From IMG/VR virus record IMGVR_UViG_3300034108_000316, positions 1 to 26,209 of that record: a stretch of DNA of 26,209 bases; one strand, given 5' to 3'. The notes under the pieces were generated by a model. The model did not search any database. It was not told the DNA's origin and saw nothing but the letters and a program-made list of their open reading frames with translations. Source of the stretch: a virus. The translations under genes and the position numbers were made by a program. Shown one piece after another: positions 24,425 through 26,209 of the stretch. The number at the start of each line of letters is the position of its first letter. Within the stretch, counting starts at the first letter, position 1.

Positions 24425-24426
24425 AT
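23341..24426 (-). CDS. Overlapping second frame in the methyltransferase gene (361 aa)
   Basis: A same-strand frame starting at ATG 24426, two bases before the GTG of the methyltransferase, is open for 361 codons over nearly the whole gene. It is not obviously random. From about residue 130 it shows features I recognise from phage methyltransferase-locus proteins: SSSWPT (166-171), NWPTATVMD (203-211), LWATPRA (267-273) and a C-terminal GKLNPRWVETLMGLPIGWT (309-327). The first 100 residues look less structured. The strong motifs lie where the methyltransferase frame is low complexity (its residues 200-310). It may be a real overlapping gene, a product reached by frameshift, or a frame kept open by the evolution of the locus. 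Function unknown. Confidence 0.5.
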   Translation of the reverse strand: MWILPKQLHTLDSVQDTEALNLDLQESSQLCAQSLFVRSKPSPLRTWLQKWKRDSWSQHLYGRILKPSLGKAFETEWTSLLEVTPANHSPQQESEQERKTQDTCGLGSQTEFGFCDQECASSRMSKDTSRWDSPASSATWKSWVTKCRGEYSLRVKSAHLTNGSGSSSWPTMHMGSNERGAYYDKTGKGQRYLSDAVVDEQKNWPTATVMDTMGGPYKTEFVDGVFRSYHNHSKEDAPKYGARLRDAVTCGLPAPANPSTDGSRQELWATPRANKVHPEITEDNRDHLANRNKSNLEEEIAGHCGKATGKLNPRWVETLMGLPIGWTMPSCTRPVIIAPMSFAVLGMGLSQPPQNEHLELF

Positions 24427-24443
24427 TATGTTGTTTCTATTGA

Positions 24444-24548
24444 TTAGTAGCTATGCACGAAGGTGTGGAGCAGGATTGCCGCCTTCACGCTGAACCATCC
24501 GATGGCGCAGCAGGCGATTATTTGGGTGAGGAGGATTAGTGCTTTCAT
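24444..24548 (-). CDS. Hydrophobic microprotein (34 aa)
   Basis: ATG at 24548 opens a 34-codon frame, MKALILLTQIIACCAIGWFSV..., almost entirely one membrane helix ending in HSY. It fills the gap between the 65-aa gene and the methyltransferase and is preceded by ACCAACCAACCA, the same leader seen before other genes. Phage genomes often carry such small membrane proteins; the function cannot be inferred. Confidence 0.5.
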   Translation of the reverse strand: MKALILLTQIIACCAIGWFSVKAAILLHTFVHSY

Positions 24549-24573
24549 TGGTTGGTTGGTTCTGGTTGGTTGT
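24549..24573 (-). promoter_or_regulatory. AACC-repeat leader before the 34-aa gene
   Basis: On the minus strand ACAACCAACCAGAACCAACCAACCA precedes ATG 24548 directly (the stated span is a few bases around it). It contains five AACC units and no AGGAGG. Confidence 0.5.
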
Positions 24574-24599
24574 GCTGGGGGTGGAACCCAGCGGGGTTG

Positions 24600-24797
24600 T
24601 TAGATGCCTCCGTTTTCTTTGATGTCTCGTCCAGCGTTGATCGCTGCATCTCCAGCATTCGTATTTCCTTTAAGGATTGGGATACTCCAAGATACTGTGC
24701 TGGCTCCATTGCCCTCCTCATGCATTTCGTATGCTTCGATGCAGGTTTGAATTCCGTATTTAGCGATTGCTCTTTTGGTTGCTGATTTAATTTTCAT
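24600..24797 (-). CDS. Small phage protein (65 aa), family not named
   Basis: From ATG at 24797 (MKIKSATKRAIAKYGIQTCIEAYEM) there is an N-terminal helix-rich part, then HEEGNGASTVSW and a C-terminal NAGDAAINAGRDIKENGG. The pattern 'I..YG...I.AY..H..GNGA.TV...TNAGDA.INAGR' resembles small conserved proteins of phage early regions, but I cannot assign a function. The frame is open to 24878, but the extra part has no start signal and a biased leader. ATG 24797 is preceded by GAACCAACCAAC. Confidence 0.65.
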   Translation of the reverse strand: MKIKSATKRAIAKYGIQTCIEAYEMHEEGNGASTVSWSIPILKGNTNAGDAAINAGRDIKENGGI

Positions 24798-24827
24798 GTT
24801 GGTTGGTTCTGTTTGATTCTGGTTGGA
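24798..24827 (-). promoter_or_regulatory. AACC-repeat leader before the 65-aa gene
   Basis: The bases preceding ATG 24797 on the minus strand include CAGAACCAACCAAC with a further CCAACCAGAATC upstream. No Shine-Dalgarno is present. Confidence 0.5.
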
Positions 24828-24886
24828 TGTCGCTCGCGGCGACGAGAAGAACTTCCCACACATGTGGAATAAACTCAACAGAAAAA

Positions 24887-24923
24887 TGCAGAATTACTGA
24901 AAATAATTTCAGAATCCTCTGCA
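24887..24923. repeat. Nested dyad in an early intergenic gap
   Basis: Outer arms TGCAGA (24887-24892) and TCTGCA (24918-24923) enclose inner arms CTGAAA (24897-24902) and TTTCAG (24907-24912). It lies in the only early-region gap over 140 bp (24798-24947), so an operator or processing site is plausible. No T tract follows on the minus strand, and no clear -35/-10 pair was found. Confidence 0.55.
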
Positions 24924-24947
24924 ACCCGCTTAAACACTAGGGTTTTT

Positions 24948-25334
24948 CTACTCCAACTCGTCGTCCAGACCGGGATATGACCACATTTGGGACGGTTCCG
25001 GGACATCTTCTGGGGACAAACCACGCTCATCGATGATCAAAGCCTTGGCTAGGATGGCGTAGTTGACCAGATCCAAGCACGCATCTTCCGCAGACTCGTT
25101 AGGCACAGCCAACTTGCCGTCATTCGCAAATGATTTCAGTCGCTGTAGCTTGTCCTGCATGCGTAGTAGCAGCCCTGTGATAGGATGTAAACCTAGTGAC
25201 TCACTAGCCTTGAAGTTAGCTAACGCATCGTGTGCATGCTCACCTCCAGAGTAGTCATTGTTTTTCACATCCATGATCGCCAACGCTTGTCGGCATGTTT
25301 CCGTGTGTACCTTCAGTAGTGCTTGTTTGTTCAT
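24948..25334 (-). CDS. DUF1599 / nucleotide-modification-associated domain protein
   Basis: From ATG at 25334 (MNKQALLKVHTETCRQAL) the 128-aa product shows the pattern of this family: Kxx.DYSGG (25-31), HDALANFK (about 35-42), HPITGLLLRMQDKLQRLKSF (about 50-69) and ESAEDACLDLVNYAILAKAL (about 80-99). Such proteins occur in phages and have been linked, by context, to modified nucleotides or dNTP handling; the reaction is not established. It lies in the early operon 0.5 kb before the cytosine methyltransferase. The frame extends to 25385, but the upstream part overlaps the previous gene, and M18 is the better start. Confidence 0.8.
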   Translation of the reverse strand: MNKQALLKVHTETCRQALAIMDVKNNDYSGGEHAHDALANFKASESLGLHPITGLLLRMQDKLQRLKSFANDGKLAVPNESAEDACLDLVNYAILAKALIIDERGLSPEDVPEPSQMWSYPGLDDELE

Positions 25335-25485
25335 GTCGTTTGTTCCATGTTTTATAGTTATTCTCGTCAGCAAAAAAAGGGTCATTGGCTAGCAACCATC
25401 GCTCGCATGCGCGGCGGACATCGAGGTACATCTCCTGAGGGAGACCATCTTCGGCTAGTGTTGGGTTGCGGACAAACCTAGGCAT
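25255..25485 (-). CDS. Small hypothetical protein (76 aa) with overlapping 3' end
   Basis: The first 50 residues (MPRFVRNPTLAEDGLP..., VRRACERWLLANDPFFADENNYKTWNKRHEQ) look like a folded Trp/Arg/Asp-rich domain. The last 25 (TSTTEGTHGNMPTSVGDHG) lie over the start of the DUF1599 gene in another frame and look unconstrained. It overlaps the microprotein before it by 8 bases. The family is unknown. Confidence 0.6.
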   Translation of the reverse strand: MPRFVRNPTLAEDGLPQEMYLDVRRACERWLLANDPFFADENNYKTWNKRHEQTSTTEGTHGNMPTSVGDHGCEKQ

Positions 25486-25564
25486 GAGTGTTGTTGTTAG
25501 GTGGCATTAACCATAACGCGACCAGTATTGCAATCACCAAAAAGTATGTGATGTCGTTATGCAT
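25478..25564 (-). CDS. Membrane microprotein (28 aa)
   Basis: ATG at 25564 gives MHNDITYFLVIAILVALWLM followed by PPNNNTHA: one membrane helix with a polar tail. It exactly bridges two genes, overlapping the preceding stop by 8 bases and the following start by 8 bases. This overlap pattern matches coupled genes here and argues that it is translated although very short. Function unknown. Confidence 0.5.
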   Translation of the reverse strand: MHNDITYFLVIAILVALWLMPPNNNTHA

Positions 25565-25793
25565 TGATCAGGCGGTGTTTGATTCGTGATAGGTGTTCGC
25601 ATGCGTCAACAAACTCCCTCGCGTCATGCGTGTTAGTGAGCGCAGCAAGGTCGCTCTCTAGGCAGTCCAAGCAAACCCTGCCACCTCTGGCTGGCTTCTC
25701 GCACCCGTCACGCTCGCAGGTGCTGTAGGTGCTTGGCCAAAGTGGGAATTGGTATTGGATGTCGTAGATAAGTTGGTCAACGCTCGTTTTCAT
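25557..25793 (-). CDS. Small zinc-binding protein (78 aa)
   Basis: Four cysteines in the order CERDGC (26, 31) and CLDC (41, 44) form a likely zinc site; the rest is helical (SDLAALTNTHDAREFVDACEHLSRIKHRL). The N-terminus MKTSVDQLIYDIQYQFPLW is aromatic-rich. ATG at 25793 is preceded by GAGAGGCT, a weak Shine-Dalgarno, and overlaps the previous gene by 17 bases. The family is unknown. Confidence 0.75.
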   Translation of the reverse strand: MKTSVDQLIYDIQYQFPLWPSTYSTCERDGCEKPARGGRVCLDCLESDLAALTNTHDAREFVDACEHLSRIKHRLINA

Positions 25794-26001
25794 AGCCTCT
25801 CATTTTGTTGCGATGTTCTTCAATAAGTTGTTTCCATGCTGTCACTTGAAAGTTCTCACCTGCCTGCTCTCGCCAGCGTTCAGCCTCGGCCTTCCAGAGG
25901 TCTCGTTGCTCTATCACGGACTCAAGCGTGGTTTGCGAAACTTTGAGTAGGTTTTCCAAGTACTCAATCCTGTCGGTCGCCGTCATTCCGTCAATGATCA
26001 T
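25777..26001 (-). CDS. Coiled-coil protein (74 aa)
   Basis: From ATG at 26001 (MIIDGMTATDRIEYLENLL) the product is a nearly continuous charged helix with heptad-like Leu/Ile positions and EQRDLWKAEAERWREQ. ATG 26001 has a strong Shine-Dalgarno (AAGGAGGGAGCC directly before it), while the longer start at 26037 has none and would overlap more of the upstream gene. The family is unknown. Confidence 0.75.
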   Translation of the reverse strand: MIIDGMTATDRIEYLENLLKVSQTTLESVIEQRDLWKAEAERWREQAGENFQVTAWKQLIEEHRNKMRGYENER

Positions 26002-26197
26002 GGCTCCCTCCTTCCTTAGCTTTGTTTGTTGCCCCATTTATAAAGTTTTCAGCATCTGTCTCGCGCTTGAAATGGAGTTGATACCCTACACTATTGTCGA
26101 ACCTGAACCAAAAAGGCCACCAATTCCAACGGAACTCGGGATAATAAACTTCACTACGGGTCCAAATATTTGGTTTTTTAACTATTCGATATTTCAT
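25991..26197 (-). CDS. Aromatic-rich small protein (68 aa)
   Basis: The product (MKYRIVKKPNIWTRSEVYYP...) has a strikingly aromatic centre, FRWNWWPFWFRFDN, then a beta-like QLHFKRETDAENFING and a Lys/His tail. It may be a small beta-fold protein; the family is unknown. It has a strong Shine-Dalgarno, AAGGAGGGAGCG, right before ATG 26197, reaching the window edge. That leader is nearly identical to the one before the next gene. Confidence 0.75.
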   Translation of the reverse strand: MKYRIVKKPNIWTRSEVYYPEFRWNWWPFWFRFDNSVGYQLHFKRETDAENFINGATNKAKEGGSHDH

Positions 26198-26209
26198 CGC
26201 TCCCTCCTT
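26198..26209 (-). promoter_or_regulatory. Shine-Dalgarno leader duplicated before the next gene
   Basis: AAGGAGGGAGCG precedes ATG 26197. The copy at 26002-26013 reads AAGGAGGGAGCC before ATG 26001. The match over 11 of 12 bases suggests a duplicated start region. Confidence 0.7.

Noticed and set aside
1-26209. CRISPR array, integrase, attachment site or insertion sequence
   Set aside because: No spaced repeats of CRISPR type, no recombinase or transposase motifs and no terminal inverted repeats were seen in any frame.

Overview
The window is a piece of a tailed double-stranded DNA phage genome (a phage contig or prophage). It shows a complete terminase/portal start of the head module, a tail collar fibre, internal or ejection-type proteins, a DnaB helicase with a replication-initiator-like partner, a C5-cytosine methyltransferase and many tiny tightly packed genes. 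There are no ribosomal, metabolic or integrase genes. The short non-contractile style of the structural set (no tail tape measure, sheath or baseplate seen; three consecutive large internal-protein-like genes before the terminase) suggests a podovirus-like virion, but this is inference. The host cannot be named from the sequence.

Layout: almost everything is on the minus strand, so transcription runs from right to left. (1) 26.2-19.9 kb, early/replication region: tiny proteins (several with paired CxxC zinc motifs, several with one membrane helix), a DUF1599-type nucleotide-modification-associated protein, a cytosine methyltransferase whose gene overlaps a second full-length open frame, a ribbon-helix-helix-like protein, a winged-helix replication protein and the DnaB-type helicase. 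This run ends at a terminator-like hairpin near 19.8 kb. (2) 19.9-18.1 kb, a switch region: about 480 bp of apparently non-coding DNA with a perfect inverted repeat, then (on the plus strand) tRNA-Asn, a structured non-coding stretch, a GIY-YIG endonuclease and its terminator. (3) 18.1-1 kb, late region, minus strand: a small structural-like protein, an 825-aa tail protein, a tail collar fibre, a 416-aa membrane-anchored protein, a 686-aa Gln-rich protein, a 2154-aa multidomain giant, the small terminase candidate, a zinc protein, the large terminase, a Lys-rich small protein and the portal, which runs off the left edge. Scaffold and major capsid are expected beyond it.

How the parts fit: the winged-helix protein carries short iterons and an AT-rich inverted repeat inside its own coding region, an arrangement like lambda ori inside gene O, next to DnaB. 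The giant late protein combines membrane-like segments, an HExxH metallopeptidase motif and a 'polyvalent protein' domain, fitting a protein packaged in the virion and delivered with DNA. Genes are strongly coupled: seven ATGA stop/start overlaps are visible. Many non-coupled start codons are preceded by CCAACC/AACC repeats and not by a clear Shine-Dalgarno, an unusual and checkable pattern.
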